From contig CAMPAL010000003.1 in assembly GCA_946631855.1 (NCBI GenBank), positions 1-60,475 on the forward strand: a stretch of 60,475 nucleotides of DNA, read 5' to 3'. Positions 19,648-29,516 of this stretch are shown here, piece after piece. This stretch comes from an uncultured Treponema sp. (GTDB lineage Bacteria; Spirochaetota; Spirochaetia; Treponematales; Treponemataceae). Made by a program: the position numbers and the translations under genes. The notes under the pieces are model-generated. The model saw only the letters and a program-made list of their open reading frames with translations, did no database searches and had not been told where the DNA came from. Each line of letters opens with the position of its first letter. Within the stretch, counting starts at the first letter, position 1.

Positions 19648-21402
19648 CTACATTTTTGCAATTTTACTAACAGAATATTTAAAATAAAAAGCACCTGTTG
19701 GAGCAGCAATTACTGTAAATATTGATGTAAATATTATCAGTCCAGCAGTATTCTTTGGTAAAACAAAAAGTCCAAGTAAAACTGCAATAACAGTAACAAT
19801 CATACTAAAGAAAACAGAAATTAAACTGTTCATATTCTGTTTGAATGCCGCTGTAGGATTTTCCCACTGAAGTTTTGGATTGACTGTATCAATAAACATT
19901 TCAATCAGCACAATAAGCACTGAAACTGAAAGTGAAACAAAACTTGCACCAATAAAAATTCTTACATAAGCGGCTGCTGGTAATGTAAGTCCCAGAATAA
20001 GACCAAGGCCAGTAAGTAAAAGTGACACATAAATATCTGCAATAATGATATAAGTTATAGCGTGCCAGAATTTTGCCTTAACAATTAAATCATACTGAAT
20101 TGGCATGGCTTTTAAATCATACAGGAACTTTCCTTCTCTCGAAAAAGAAGATGAAGCCAGCATAGACATATTTCCTATAAAAATAATTACAGCTCCTACA
20201 ATGACACTTGCATAATAGAAGAAGATATCACCTTTTTTTGTAGAAAACTCATATATGAAAGATTTTATTGTGAAGCAAAATTGTTCAAAAGTTCCTTCAC
20301 TGCCAGAAATAAATCCGAAAGAAAATGTAACAAGAAATATTAATGGCATCAGAAATATCATTAAAGGGCCGTTTGCAAAAAATGCAGGTTCGCGGAGGAC
20401 TGTTTTTACATCACGCCAGTAAAGAGCCTTAAAAATTGAGTCTGAATGAATATCTTTTGAAAGAACTTTTTCGACCTTTTCTGAAGAAAGCTTTTTTTCT
20501 TTACCTTCTGAAAAGCCTTTTAAAGTTTTTACATAGAATTTACTCATCACAGGAATAAGGGCAAAAATGATTACAGCTGTAAAAACCAAAAGAACAAGAA
20601 TTGCTATAAAATTTCCATCCACCGCTTTTGAAATAAAAGAAATAAACGGAAATTTTTCAGAAAAATTCTGCAGATAATTAATAAACGGAACTAATGCAGA
20701 TACATTTTCTTCTTCTCCAAAAGCTAAAAGAGAAACTCTGGAGTTTATAAGGCCATATATTGCTGCAAAAATGATGATAAAAAAACTGGCTATAAGATTT
20801 AAAATTTTTCTCTTACGCAAAGCTGGAATAAGTGAAAGCACCAGAATAAAAAGAAAATAGATTATAGCTACACCAAAAATAGAAAAGGAAAGACTTACTG
20901 CCAGAAAACCCAGATAAAACAAAGGATTTGTCAAAAGTCCTTCATTGAATCCATAAATAAAAGATGCAATTGCAAAAAATAAAACGGCAAAAACTGCATC
21001 TGTTACAAAAGAAACGCCAAACTTAGCCCCGAACAACTGCACTGGGGTTAAAGGCATTGCCATAAATTCGTCTTCACATTTACCAGTGTAATAATTTGCT
21101 GCAACTGAAGTAAAACCTAGAAACAAAATGATGAACAAAGCCAGAAAACATGAAAGGACTGGCATAAAAGAACTTTTTCCATTCAATGCCAGAACTTTAT
21201 AAACTGAATTCATAGAAAGGGTGTACATCAAAGTAAAAACAGAAAGAACATAAACTAATACAAGAATAAGCAGGATACTTTTTATTAGTCCTTTGGGACC
21301 TTTCTTAAATCCTTCAAAAATAGTGTTAAAAGAAAAACTGTTGGAAGCAAAAATTTTAAATAACTTAAAAATCATTTTTACCTTCCTGTACTTCACTTCC
21401 AA
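19648..21402 (-). CDS. ABC exporter permease (multi-TM)
   Basis: Multiple TM segments; immediately downstream of an ABC ATPase gene. Confidence 0.7.
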   Translation of the reverse strand: MEVKYRKVKMIFKLFKIFASNSFSFNTIFEGFKKGPKGLIKSILLILVLVYVLSVFTLMYTLSMNSVYKVLALNGKSSFMPVLSCFLALFIILFLGFTSVAANYYTGKCEDEFMAMPLTPVQLFGAKFGVSFVTDAVFAVLFFAIASFIYGFNEGLLTNPLFYLGFLAVSLSFSIFGVAIIYFLFILVLSLIPALRKRKILNLIASFFIIIFAAIYGLINSRVSLLAFGEEENVSALVPFINYLQNFSEKFPFISFISKAVDGNFIAILVLLVFTAVIIFALIPVMSKFYVKTLKGFSEGKEKKLSSEKVEKVLSKDIHSDSIFKALYWRDVKTVLREPAFFANGPLMIFLMPLIFLVTFSFGFISGSEGTFEQFCFTIKSFIYEFSTKKGDIFFYYASVIVGAVIIFIGNMSMLASSSFSREGKFLYDLKAMPIQYDLIVKAKFWHAITYIIIADIYVSLLLTGLGLILGLTLPAAAYVRIFIGASFVSLSVSVLIVLIEMFIDTVNPKLQWENPTAAFKQNMNSLISVFFSMIVTVIAVLLGLFVLPKNTAGLIIFTSIFTVIAAPTGAFYFKYSVSKIAKM

Positions 21403-22120
21403 TTAATTTCAGGAAGATTTCTTCTAGTGACTGACCTTCCTGCCCATGCTTTTCTTTAAGTTCATTCATTGTTCCTACAAAAAGCAGTTCTCCTTTTTTT
21501 ATAATTCCAATGCGATCACATAATTTTTCTGCAACTTCCATTACGTGTGTCGAAAAGAAAACTGTTTTTCCAGAATTAGCTCTTTCCCTCATAATCTCTT
21601 TGATGATGAAAGCAGCTTCAGGATCAAGACCAACCATAGGTTCATCCAGAATCCAGTTATCTGGTTCTGTAATTAAACTTGCAATAAGAAAAAGTTTCTG
21701 CTTCATACCATGGCTGTAAGATGAGATTTTATTGCCAAGAACATCTTTTAAGCCAAATTTATTACAGTAAAATTCTATTCTGCTTTTACGTTCCTCCAGC
21801 GAAACTTTGTAAACATCACCAATAAAATTCAAATATTCTATAGCTTTAAGACGGGAAAAAATTTCAGGGTTATCTGGAACAAATGCAAAAGTTCTCTTGG
21901 CAGCAATTGGTCTTTCTGCAAGTGAAATGTCATTCAAAATAACATCACCCTCGTCTGGTGGAAGAATGCCTGTTATCATTTTGATTGTTGTTGTTTTTCC
22001 AGCCCCGTTTGGTCCAAGAAAGCCAAAAATTTCACCATTATTAACAGTCAGATTAAGGGAATTAACCGCTTTTACACCGTTTTTATTATAGGATTTAGAA
22101 ACACCTTTTATTTCAAACAT
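21365..22120 (-). CDS. ABC transporter ATP-binding protein
   Basis: FGFLGPNGAGKTTTIKMITG Walker A, LDEPMVGLDPEA. Start reassigned to MFEIKGVSKSY at 22120; the longer ORF start (22165) translates the 5'-UTR repeat. Confidence 0.9.
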   Translation of the reverse strand: MFEIKGVSKSYNKNGVKAVNSLNLTVNNGEIFGFLGPNGAGKTTTIKMITGILPPDEGDVILNDISLAERPIAAKRTFAFVPDNPEIFSRLKAIEYLNFIGDVYKVSLEERKSRIEFYCNKFGLKDVLGNKISSYSHGMKQKLFLIASLITEPDNWILDEPMVGLDPEAAFIIKEIMRERANSGKTVFFSTHVMEVAEKLCDRIGIIKKGELLFVGTMNELKEKHGQEGQSLEEIFLKLIGSEVQEGKNDF

Positions 22121-22165
22121 TTTATTTTCTCCTTTAAAACACCACGTTAGTGGTGCTGCATGCAA
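22118..22165 (-). promoter_or_regulatory. 5'-UTR repeat element copy 1 (GCATGCAGCACCACTAACGTGGTGTTTTAAAGGAGAAA)
   Basis: CACCAC-TAAC-GTGGTG hairpin just before the SD; near-identical to 25821-25860. Confidence 0.6.
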
Positions 22166-22235
22166 AATAATTTTATCAGAATAAAATAAAAAAAATAGTA
22201 AGGTATTTGTATTATTTCAAAAAATCTATAAAAAA

Positions 22236-23837
22236 TTAAAAATCTGCTGTTTTGGCAAGAAGATAAACAAAAGTTGAATTCCAGTAGATTGCAACTTCAT
22301 TCGTACTGTAACTTGGCTGTTCATCTATAAAACATTTCAATGGTGGCTGCCCCTGAAGATTTTGTTTTGCACATTCATCCTGAAGCCATTCAGAAGGACC
22401 ACCCGAAAGCATTCCTGCAGTTACAATTCCACTCGCTCCGGAAGGCCTGTGATGAGGATGCAGAGGACTTTTACTTCCACAACCGGTTACATAACAGATA
22501 TTCAGAGGATTAGCTCCCAAAATATAATCAAGCTGATATTTTGCAGCAGCCTTATATTCAGGCTTTCCGTTAATTGAATAGGCCAGCATAAGCAGATGAG
22601 CCTGATCACAAACAGCCCCGTTACTTCCCCAGCCAAAATGCTGCAGACAGGTTTTAAAAGCAGACTGATTTACAATTCCCATAATTTCATCTGCACCTTT
22701 TAAAACATCAGAACGGATACTGTTTAAAAGTGTAAAATCTTTTATACGTTCAGAATTTTCAAGAAGGATTTCTGTTCCATAGCCAGAAACCATGCCCCAG
22801 CCAAAACTTTCTGTCCAGCCGCGATCCCATGGAGTAGCAGGATCCAGAGGTCTCTGTTTTTGCAAAGTACGAATTCTTACAGCTTTTTCTAAAAGACTAT
22901 TGTCGCCAGTGGCAGCCCACAAAGCACAAAGAGCGAAATATCTTTCATCAGAAACATTGCGGTCACCATAACCACCTGTAGTTATTTCAGGAGGATTGAT
23001 AAAAAATTCATCTTCGTGAGTATCAAGATAAAGCTGGGCCTTTTTTGCTGCAGCCAGAAGATTTCTTGCAAAGTTAGGATCAATATCTTCAAAAAAAGCA
23101 GATGAATAAGCCATTACTCCTGCAAAATCGGCAGTTGCGGCTGTAGAAACTGGAGATAAAACCAGCTTATCTTTTTCTTCTTCAGGCATTATAAAAGCAC
23201 AGAAATGATAGCATGAAATTTTATGATAGACTGCTCCATCATCACGCTGCATCTGAAGCATCCATTCCAGTTCAAACCGTACTTCAGAAAGAATATCAAA
23301 ATCTGTAAATGAATCTCTGGTATTTTTATATGCAATTAAAAGATCCATTACAGTCTTGGCACCTGCAACAATATAACGTCCATAATCTCCGGCATCATGC
23401 CATCCACCCTGAACATTCTTTGTCTGATTTGTGCCGTAAATTTCTGCTTCACCAGTATGACAGATTCCCTGTCCACATCTTGAAAGATTAAAAAAATTCA
23501 ATGACTTAAAATACAGGTCTTTGTATACATTCTTTTCAATTTTGAAGTTAAAACTTTTTGCGTCTTTTGACTGAACATAATACTGACCTGGATTTTCCAG
23601 TTCAGAAAAATCTGCCAGGTAAACAGGTTGACCTGCCCGTGCATCATCTTTTTGACTTAAAGAAATTTTTCCAGAATAAACACAAGCATTAGTCTTTGCA
23701 TCAAAAACTTCAAAGAGGTCTGTCCCCTCATGAAAATCTCCCATAAGAAATGCGTACTTTGAATCCTTAAGGGAATATCCAACCTGATTAATGAAAACTG
23801 AATTATTATCTTTCATGAGAAAAACTATAACTGACAA
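22236..23837 (-). CDS. Glycoside hydrolase family 9 (endoglucanase/cellodextrinase-like) with N-terminal Ig-like domain
   Basis: FINQVGYSLKDSKYA CelD-N motif, GGWHDAGDYGRYIVAGA, GCGSKSPLHPHHRPSG, SYSTNEVAIYWNSTFVYLLA. Confidence 0.9.
   Translation of the reverse strand: MSVIVFLMKDNNSVFINQVGYSLKDSKYAFLMGDFHEGTDLFEVFDAKTNACVYSGKISLSQKDDARAGQPVYLADFSELENPGQYYVQSKDAKSFNFKIEKNVYKDLYFKSLNFFNLSRCGQGICHTGEAEIYGTNQTKNVQGGWHDAGDYGRYIVAGAKTVMDLLIAYKNTRDSFTDFDILSEVRFELEWMLQMQRDDGAVYHKISCYHFCAFIMPEEEKDKLVLSPVSTAATADFAGVMAYSSAFFEDIDPNFARNLLAAAKKAQLYLDTHEDEFFINPPEITTGGYGDRNVSDERYFALCALWAATGDNSLLEKAVRIRTLQKQRPLDPATPWDRGWTESFGWGMVSGYGTEILLENSERIKDFTLLNSIRSDVLKGADEIMGIVNQSAFKTCLQHFGWGSNGAVCDQAHLLMLAYSINGKPEYKAAAKYQLDYILGANPLNICYVTGCGSKSPLHPHHRPSGASGIVTAGMLSGGPSEWLQDECAKQNLQGQPPLKCFIDEQPSYSTNEVAIYWNSTFVYLLAKTADF
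23715..23727 (+). repeat. Motif copy (GAGGTCTGTCCCC, 12/13) inside the GH9 gene
   Basis: Read as EGTDLF. Confidence 0.6.
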
Positions 23838-23884
23838 TATGGCTGAAAACTTGTATAAATCTCCACATTATTTGCTAAAAGATT

Positions 23885-24493
23885 TTATTTCCAGCACATT
23901 AGACGGCTAAAAGGTAGCCTTTGAGTTTGAGTTTCGCCCTTATAGTTTGTAAGTTTTATATTGATATAACTGTTCTGAACTTCTTTTGCAGAATCTTCTC
24001 CGTAAAAAGTAGCAAGAAGTTCCAGATACTCTTCATCTGAAATGTCTTCATCATTAAAAACTGGAGCAAGAAACAAATCCAGAATCATTTTTAACTGCTC
24101 ATCTGCAGAATTATAAAAATCAACAAGACTTTTTCTTGTAATGTTCAGTTTTAGAAAATCTTTTTCGCAGGTCACAATTCCAGATGAAAAAATGTAGGAC
24201 TGCCTTTTATCATCCTTCATTGAAATACGGATAATTGAAAAATCACTGGCACTGCAATTTACATTTATAAAACCTGCCTTTGCAAGTTCGTAGCTTACCT
24301 GTTTTACGTCGATAGACTGTTCATTCCCACCAGCGGCTGCAAATATCATTTTTGTAAAAGCCTGTCCTGTTCCACCTTCAAATGAAATATCTACAGAACC
24401 GTCTTTCTGCAAAACCAAAGATAAATCAACCGTGCAGGAAGATAAAAATATTAATGATAAAAATGCTGTCAAAATAAAAAGTCTGTGTTTCAT
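23885..24493 (-). CDS. Hypothetical lipoprotein
   Basis: MKHRLFILTAFLSLIFLSSCTVD lipobox. Confidence 0.6.
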   Translation of the reverse strand: MKHRLFILTAFLSLIFLSSCTVDLSLVLQKDGSVDISFEGGTGQAFTKMIFAAAGGNEQSIDVKQVSYELAKAGFINVNCSASDFSIIRISMKDDKRQSYIFSSGIVTCEKDFLKLNITRKSLVDFYNSADEQLKMILDLFLAPVFNDEDISDEEYLELLATFYGEDSAKEVQNSYINIKLTNYKGETQTQRLPFSRLMCWK

Positions 24494-25681
24494 CTACTTA
24501 CCTAAAAAAGTTCCAAGACCAAAAGTTACACGAATACCTGTAAACAAAACAAGACCAGCTGAAACGGACTGGATGAATGGTAATGCTGCATAATCTTTCT
24601 GATTAAAAACTGTATAACTTATATCCTGTACAAGCTGAACTTTTGAGTCTCCAATAGGAATTGAAGGTGTTGAAAAAGATGCCCCAAGAATTCCTGGAAA
24701 AACAGAGGCACTTATTTCTTCATTTGTACCAATCATTTTTGGCTGTCCAAAAGTTATAACAGGCCCTGCATAAAAACGAACAAAATCATTTACAGTTGCA
24801 GAAAGCATTAAAGGCATCTGGAAAACTCCAAGCCCATGATTATATCTGAATGCAAGACCAATACCAGGTTCCAGAATCCATTTTGAATATCTTACATTTG
24901 AATGAATATCTATTCCCCGCCATTTAAGCATAAATTCATTTGGTGAAACTAATGACCAGTTACAGAAAACAGTTGAATCGACTGTCACAGCATCAGGAAA
25001 TTTTGCATTTGGCTTGTAGAAGGAACTTCCTTTATATTCCAGTTTTACCTTTGATTTTGAAGAAGCTTTTTCACCATCTGCTTTTACAACTTCCTCTTCA
25101 AAAACTTCTTCTGTATTTTTAGCTTTTCCAGATTTTATAAACTGACCACAGGCAACATATTTTGGCTGCCAGTAAGGCTGATTAAGAGAAGAAATTATAA
25201 CACCAGTGTTTGGGCCATCGCTAATTGCAGAAATAAACTGATTATTTCCAATGTAAATACCAACGTGGGTGATTGGAGCAGTATTATTTGTTTTAAAAAA
25301 CAAGAGATCTCCAATTTCCTTATTTTTATCAGGAATAATTTTACAATAACTGTACAAAGCCTTTGAGGTTCTTGGTAACTGTTTTCCGATTGATTCTCTG
25401 GCAACATAATAAATTAAACCTGAACAATCAAACTTATCTGGGCCGACAGCCCCGTACACATAAGGAGAACCAACATATTTTTTTGCTTCTGCTACAAATT
25501 TTTCTCTTGAAACCTGAGCCTGTGCCGGAGTCTGATCTTCCGCACAAAGTTTTAAACATGAAACGGAAAAAAGAATCAAAAGTAAAACAAGAATTCTTTT
25601 TGCAGGCTGATTAACTAAATTTAAAATCTTCATAATTATATTTTCGATATATTTTAGCATTAACATTCTAATTTTTTTCAA
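24494..25681 (-). CDS. NlpC/P60 family secreted peptidase with beta-rich C-terminus
   Basis: AKKYVGSPYVYGAVGPDKFDCSGLIYYVA and THVGIYIGNNQFISA. Confidence 0.85.
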   Translation of the reverse strand: MKKIRMLMLKYIENIIMKILNLVNQPAKRILVLLLILFSVSCLKLCAEDQTPAQAQVSREKFVAEAKKYVGSPYVYGAVGPDKFDCSGLIYYVARESIGKQLPRTSKALYSYCKIIPDKNKEIGDLLFFKTNNTAPITHVGIYIGNNQFISAISDGPNTGVIISSLNQPYWQPKYVACGQFIKSGKAKNTEEVFEEEVVKADGEKASSKSKVKLEYKGSSFYKPNAKFPDAVTVDSTVFCNWSLVSPNEFMLKWRGIDIHSNVRYSKWILEPGIGLAFRYNHGLGVFQMPLMLSATVNDFVRFYAGPVITFGQPKMIGTNEEISASVFPGILGASFSTPSIPIGDSKVQLVQDISYTVFNQKDYAALPFIQSVSAGLVLFTGIRVTFGLGTFLGK

Positions 25682-25748
25682 ATTTTTATATATATGGATG
25701 TATAATTAACTCATAAAATCAGCCGCAAACACGGTGTTTACAGGAGGC

Positions 25749-25860
25749 ATGATAAAAAGTACTTCCATGTACTTTTTATCATAGGCAGATTTTGCCGATG
25801 GCAAAACTGTGATTTACTGCATCCATGCAGTACCACTAACGTGGGGTTTTAAAGGAGAAA
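25749..25860 (+). promoter_or_regulatory. Array of 5'-UTR hairpins including repeat element copy 2 upstream of acyl-CoA synthetase
   Basis: ATGATAAAAAGTAC-TTCCAT-GTACTTTTTATCAT; TTTTGCC-GAT-GGCAAAA; TACTGCAT-CC-ATGCAGTA; CCAC-TAAC-GTGG; then GTTTTAAAGGAGAAA. Confidence 0.65.
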
Positions 25861-25863
25861 CAA

Positions 25864-27633
25864 ATGTCCACTAAACAAAGAACTTTACCATGGGCTTATT
25901 TAGATGATTTTAGAGGAACTGATTTCAAGGGTGAATGGCCAACATTCCCAGAAATGCTCCGTATTCAGACAAAAAGAAATGGAGAAAGACCATTTTTCAC
26001 TGTTTTTGAAGGTCCTGAAGATGAAAAAAAGACTTTAACCTACAATGAAGTTTTGTCAAAAGTTCAAATACTGGGCAAATGGTTAATAGCCAGCGGAATT
26101 AAAAAAGGTGACAGAATTGCCGTAATGGGAAAAAACTCTCCTGAATGGGCAACAGTTTTCCATGCAGCATTTTTCGCCAGCGGTATAATTGTTCCAATTG
26201 ATAATGGACTTCACGAAACAGACGTAATCAACATTGTAAATACAGCAAAACCAAAAATTGTATTTTGTGATGATGATAAAGCTGCTTTCTACACCAAAAA
26301 TTTTAAGGACATCATTGTAAAATCCTTAAATCCAGATAAAGCAGAAGACTATGTCTACAATCTTAGACCAAACGGTGATGTAAAAGACAATGAACCTGTT
26401 CAGGAAACTGATACTGCAGCAATTCTCTTTACTTCTGGAACTACAGGAAGACCAAAAGGCGTTATGCTTAGTCACAGAAACCTGATTTCTGATGGTTTTA
26501 TTGCCATGACCAACCTTACAATTTATAACACAGATGTTTTTTACGCCCTTCTTCCAATCCACCACGCCTACACCATGCAGGCAGCCTTTATTGTTCCGGT
26601 AGAAACTGGTGCTGAAATTGTATTTGGAAAGAGTCTTGCGGTTTCAAAACTGATGAAAGAACTTAAAGAAGGTAAAATTTCCATCATGCTGGGAGTTCCA
26701 CTTCTTTATAACAAACTGCTTTTTGGAATTCGAAACGGAATTCGTTCAAAAGGACCACTTGTTTCTGGTCTGATTGCCTGCCTCCGTGGTATTTCTTTCT
26801 TCATAAAAAAACTGACTGGAAAAAATCTTGGAAAAGTCCTTTTCAAATCAGTTTTACAGCAGGCAAATATTTACACCCTTAGAGTTGCAATTTGCGGTGG
26901 TGGACCTTTGGCTTCCAGCGTATTCAAACAATACAATGCAATGGGTATAGATTTTATCCAGGGTTACGGTCTAACAGAAACATCCCCAATTATCACCCTT
27001 AATCCTCTGGAACACTTTAAAATTGAAAGTGTTGGACGTTCTTTTGCACCATACGAAGATATAAAAATTATCAATGGTGAAAAAACTCTTACAAACAAGG
27101 GCATTCAGAATGTTGGTGAAATTGTTATAAAAGGTCCTATGGTAATGCAGGGTTACTATCAGATGCCGGAAGAAACAAAAGCAATGTTTACTGAAGACGG
27201 ATATCTGAAAACTGGTGACTTAGGATGGATGGATAAAGAACTTTATGTAATGCTTTGTGGTCGTGCTAAGAACCTGATTGTTACAAGTGGTGGAAAAAAT
27301 GTTTATCCTGAAGAAATTGAAGATTCTTTCCAGTTGATTGATGACGTACAGCAGGTAACAGTCCGTGGATATCACCCTGATGATGATAAAACTTCAGAAC
27401 TGATTGAAGCTTTAATCTACCCAAGCGATTCACTCTATCAGAAACTTGGATGTGAAAGAAACAATCAGTTCGTTCAGGATGAAGTAATGGAAGAAATCAG
27501 GAAGGATGTTGCAAAGGTAAACAAAAACTTCCAGAGTTATTCTCAAATTACAAAAATTACTCTTTTGAAGGAGCCATTAGAAATGACCACTTCACAAAAA
27601 GTAAAACGAAATTTTATAGCTAAAACCTATTAA
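25864..27633 (+). CDS. AMP-dependent acyl-CoA synthetase/ligase
   Basis: ILFTSGTTGRPKGVMLSHRN, QGYGLTETSPIITLNP, YLKTGDLGWMDK. Confidence 0.92.
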   Translation: MSTKQRTLPWAYLDDFRGTDFKGEWPTFPEMLRIQTKRNGERPFFTVFEGPEDEKKTLTYNEVLSKVQILGKWLIASGIKKGDRIAVMGKNSPEWATVFHAAFFASGIIVPIDNGLHETDVINIVNTAKPKIVFCDDDKAAFYTKNFKDIIVKSLNPDKAEDYVYNLRPNGDVKDNEPVQETDTAAILFTSGTTGRPKGVMLSHRNLISDGFIAMTNLTIYNTDVFYALLPIHHAYTMQAAFIVPVETGAEIVFGKSLAVSKLMKELKEGKISIMLGVPLLYNKLLFGIRNGIRSKGPLVSGLIACLRGISFFIKKLTGKNLGKVLFKSVLQQANIYTLRVAICGGGPLASSVFKQYNAMGIDFIQGYGLTETSPIITLNPLEHFKIESVGRSFAPYEDIKIINGEKTLTNKGIQNVGEIVIKGPMVMQGYYQMPEETKAMFTEDGYLKTGDLGWMDKELYVMLCGRAKNLIVTSGGKNVYPEEIEDSFQLIDDVQQVTVRGYHPDDDKTSELIEALIYPSDSLYQKLGCERNNQFVQDEVMEEIRKDVAKVNKNFQSYSQITKITLLKEPLEMTTSQKVKRNFIAKTY

Positions 27634-28839
27634 TTATCTTAAATATGCTCTGATTTCTTTTGCCATTTCAGCAAAATCGTCTGGTCTTCTCTGGTAGACA
27701 GCAAGATATGGGTCAGGTAATGCACCACCTGCGCAGGAAGCTGCAAAGAAACGTACATCATCTGACTGAACATCATAAGCTTCTGCCCGGGAATTGACTG
27801 GAGCGAGCATAGTTTTCATTGCAATATGATTCTGTACATCAATAGAAATCAGACTTGCAAGTATATCTTTTCCATTCACATTATCACTTACTAAAACTCC
27901 AGAAATTGCAGGAGCAATTACCCCATGAGAGATAGTATCAGTCAGATATGGCATTCTTATAGTTTCAAAATTTCTGACAACGTTATAATTCAAAGTTCTG
28001 TGCTGAGAAAGACTTGTAAAGAAAACTGCTACCTGGAACTGACTGGCAAATCCAACCAGGTCATTTATATTTCCCATGTACCACTGAGGATGAGTCAAAC
28101 CAAGTTCTGGCCAGGTTTTTAAGATATCAAGCTGACTGCGTAAAGTAAGAGTTCCACCATCATCTGGTAAAACTGCAAGTTCTGCATCCAGAACATCAGA
28201 AAGAGACTGGGCAGATTTTAAAGCTTCAATCAGTTTGTTATAGGCGTCTGTCCCCCCCTGTGCTTCAATCAAAACTGCAAGGAAAGCAAAAAGAACTCTG
28301 TCATCACCACCATTTGTAAAGAATGGAGAAAAAACAAGTTTATTCGCACCGTAAACATAATCCATAAAAGATTTATAAGATTCAAAAGGTTTTACTTCGC
28401 TTTTTGAAACAACCGGATTATAAACATCCATTTCATAATGATCGAGCAAAAGTGGCAAACAGTATTTATTGCGCAGGGCAGAAGGAATGGAATCTAAAAG
28501 TCTGTTTGGAATTGTTTCTACACTACCTGCAAGAGAGTCTGTAACTTCGCCTTTCCAGGTAAAAAGAACATCATATTTTTTTTGAAGAATACCAAGATCC
28601 ATAGCTCCGGGAGCAATTACATCATACTTAATTGTAATTTTTTCTTTTTGAGGAATGTATTCTTTTAAAAGATTTACAATATCATCTGACAAACCATAAA
28701 AAGCAACTTTTACAGTTCTATCGTTAATTCTTTTTCTTATTGAATGGACTGCTGTAAATCCACCAATAATTATTACCAGAGCAATAATTCCAATAAATAC
28801 AAATTTCGATAATTTAATAGATTTTGTTTTCTTTTTCAT
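27634..28839 (-). CDS. Hypothetical protein, possible extracellular solute-binding-like
   Basis: N-terminal TM anchor; GNINDLVGFASQFQVAVFFTSLSQ and similar; family assignment weak. Confidence 0.4.
   Translation of the reverse strand: MKKKTKSIKLSKFVFIGIIALVIIIGGFTAVHSIRKRINDRTVKVAFYGLSDDIVNLLKEYIPQKEKITIKYDVIAPGAMDLGILQKKYDVLFTWKGEVTDSLAGSVETIPNRLLDSIPSALRNKYCLPLLLDHYEMDVYNPVVSKSEVKPFESYKSFMDYVYGANKLVFSPFFTNGGDDRVLFAFLAVLIEAQGGTDAYNKLIEALKSAQSLSDVLDAELAVLPDDGGTLTLRSQLDILKTWPELGLTHPQWYMGNINDLVGFASQFQVAVFFTSLSQHRTLNYNVVRNFETIRMPYLTDTISHGVIAPAISGVLVSDNVNGKDILASLISIDVQNHIAMKTMLAPVNSRAEAYDVQSDDVRFFAASCAGGALPDPYLAVYQRRPDDFAEMAKEIRAYLR
28243..28255 (+). repeat. Motif copy (GGCGTCTGTCCCC, 12/13) in the 401-aa protein gene
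   Basis: Read as GGTDAY. Confidence 0.6.
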
Positions 28840-28879
28840 AAACTCATTATCGGCAGAAAGAGTTTTTTATTGCGTTTTT

Positions 28880-29500
28880 TTAGAAGATTTTTATTAAAAG
28901 AAGATGACCCTTTTTTACACTTACTTCAGCAGTTTTTCCAGGCAAAACTTCATTACTGCAGGCATACTGATAATCACAATTTATGGAACCATTTTCCAGA
29001 GGATATTTTGCATTTTTGATAGTAAGGCCACCTGCATTTCCGTCAACGCAAAGAAGGGAAAAATAGGAAAATGATGAAGGAATATAAGAGGGGTCTGTCC
29101 CCACTATCTCCATTTCAGAATAATCATCCAAAAGGCGGGCATTTTTTCCGCTTTTGTAGAGATAAAGCAGGGCAGAAATATTAACCAGAGAATGATCAAA
29201 ACGCTGGCCAAGGAATCCCAAAAGTAAAAAATCATCAAAACCGCGACGGACTGCTTCCTTGCAGGCATAAAAAGAATCTGTATCATCTTTTTCGCAGGGA
29301 AGCTGAATTATTTCCACCGCCAGACCGGGCCTTTCATGAGAATCGAAATCTCCAATCACCAGATCAGGTTTTACCCCAAGGTTTTCGGCATGATTGAGTC
29401 CTCCGTCACAGAAGATAAAAAAATCATCTGGACGAAGCTGTTCGCGCAGTCTTGCATAATTTGTAATTTGAGCCGCACCAACAATAACACAACGTGCCAT
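28880..29500 (-). CDS. thiN: Thiamine pyrophosphokinase
   Basis: FCDGGLNHAENLGVKPDLVIGDFDSH...LPCEKDDTDSFYACKEAVRRGFDDFLLLGFLGQRFDHSLVNI. Confidence 0.9.
   Translation of the reverse strand: MARCVIVGAAQITNYARLREQLRPDDFFIFCDGGLNHAENLGVKPDLVIGDFDSHERPGLAVEIIQLPCEKDDTDSFYACKEAVRRGFDDFLLLGFLGQRFDHSLVNISALLYLYKSGKNARLLDDYSEMEIVGTDPSYIPSSFSYFSLLCVDGNAGGLTIKNAKYPLENGSINCDYQYACSNEVLPGKTAEVSVKKGHLLLIKIF
29090..29102 (+). repeat. Motif copy, exact, inside thiN
   Basis: 13/13; read as VGTDPS. Confidence 0.8.
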
Positions 29501-29516
29501 AAAAACCCCTTGAAAA

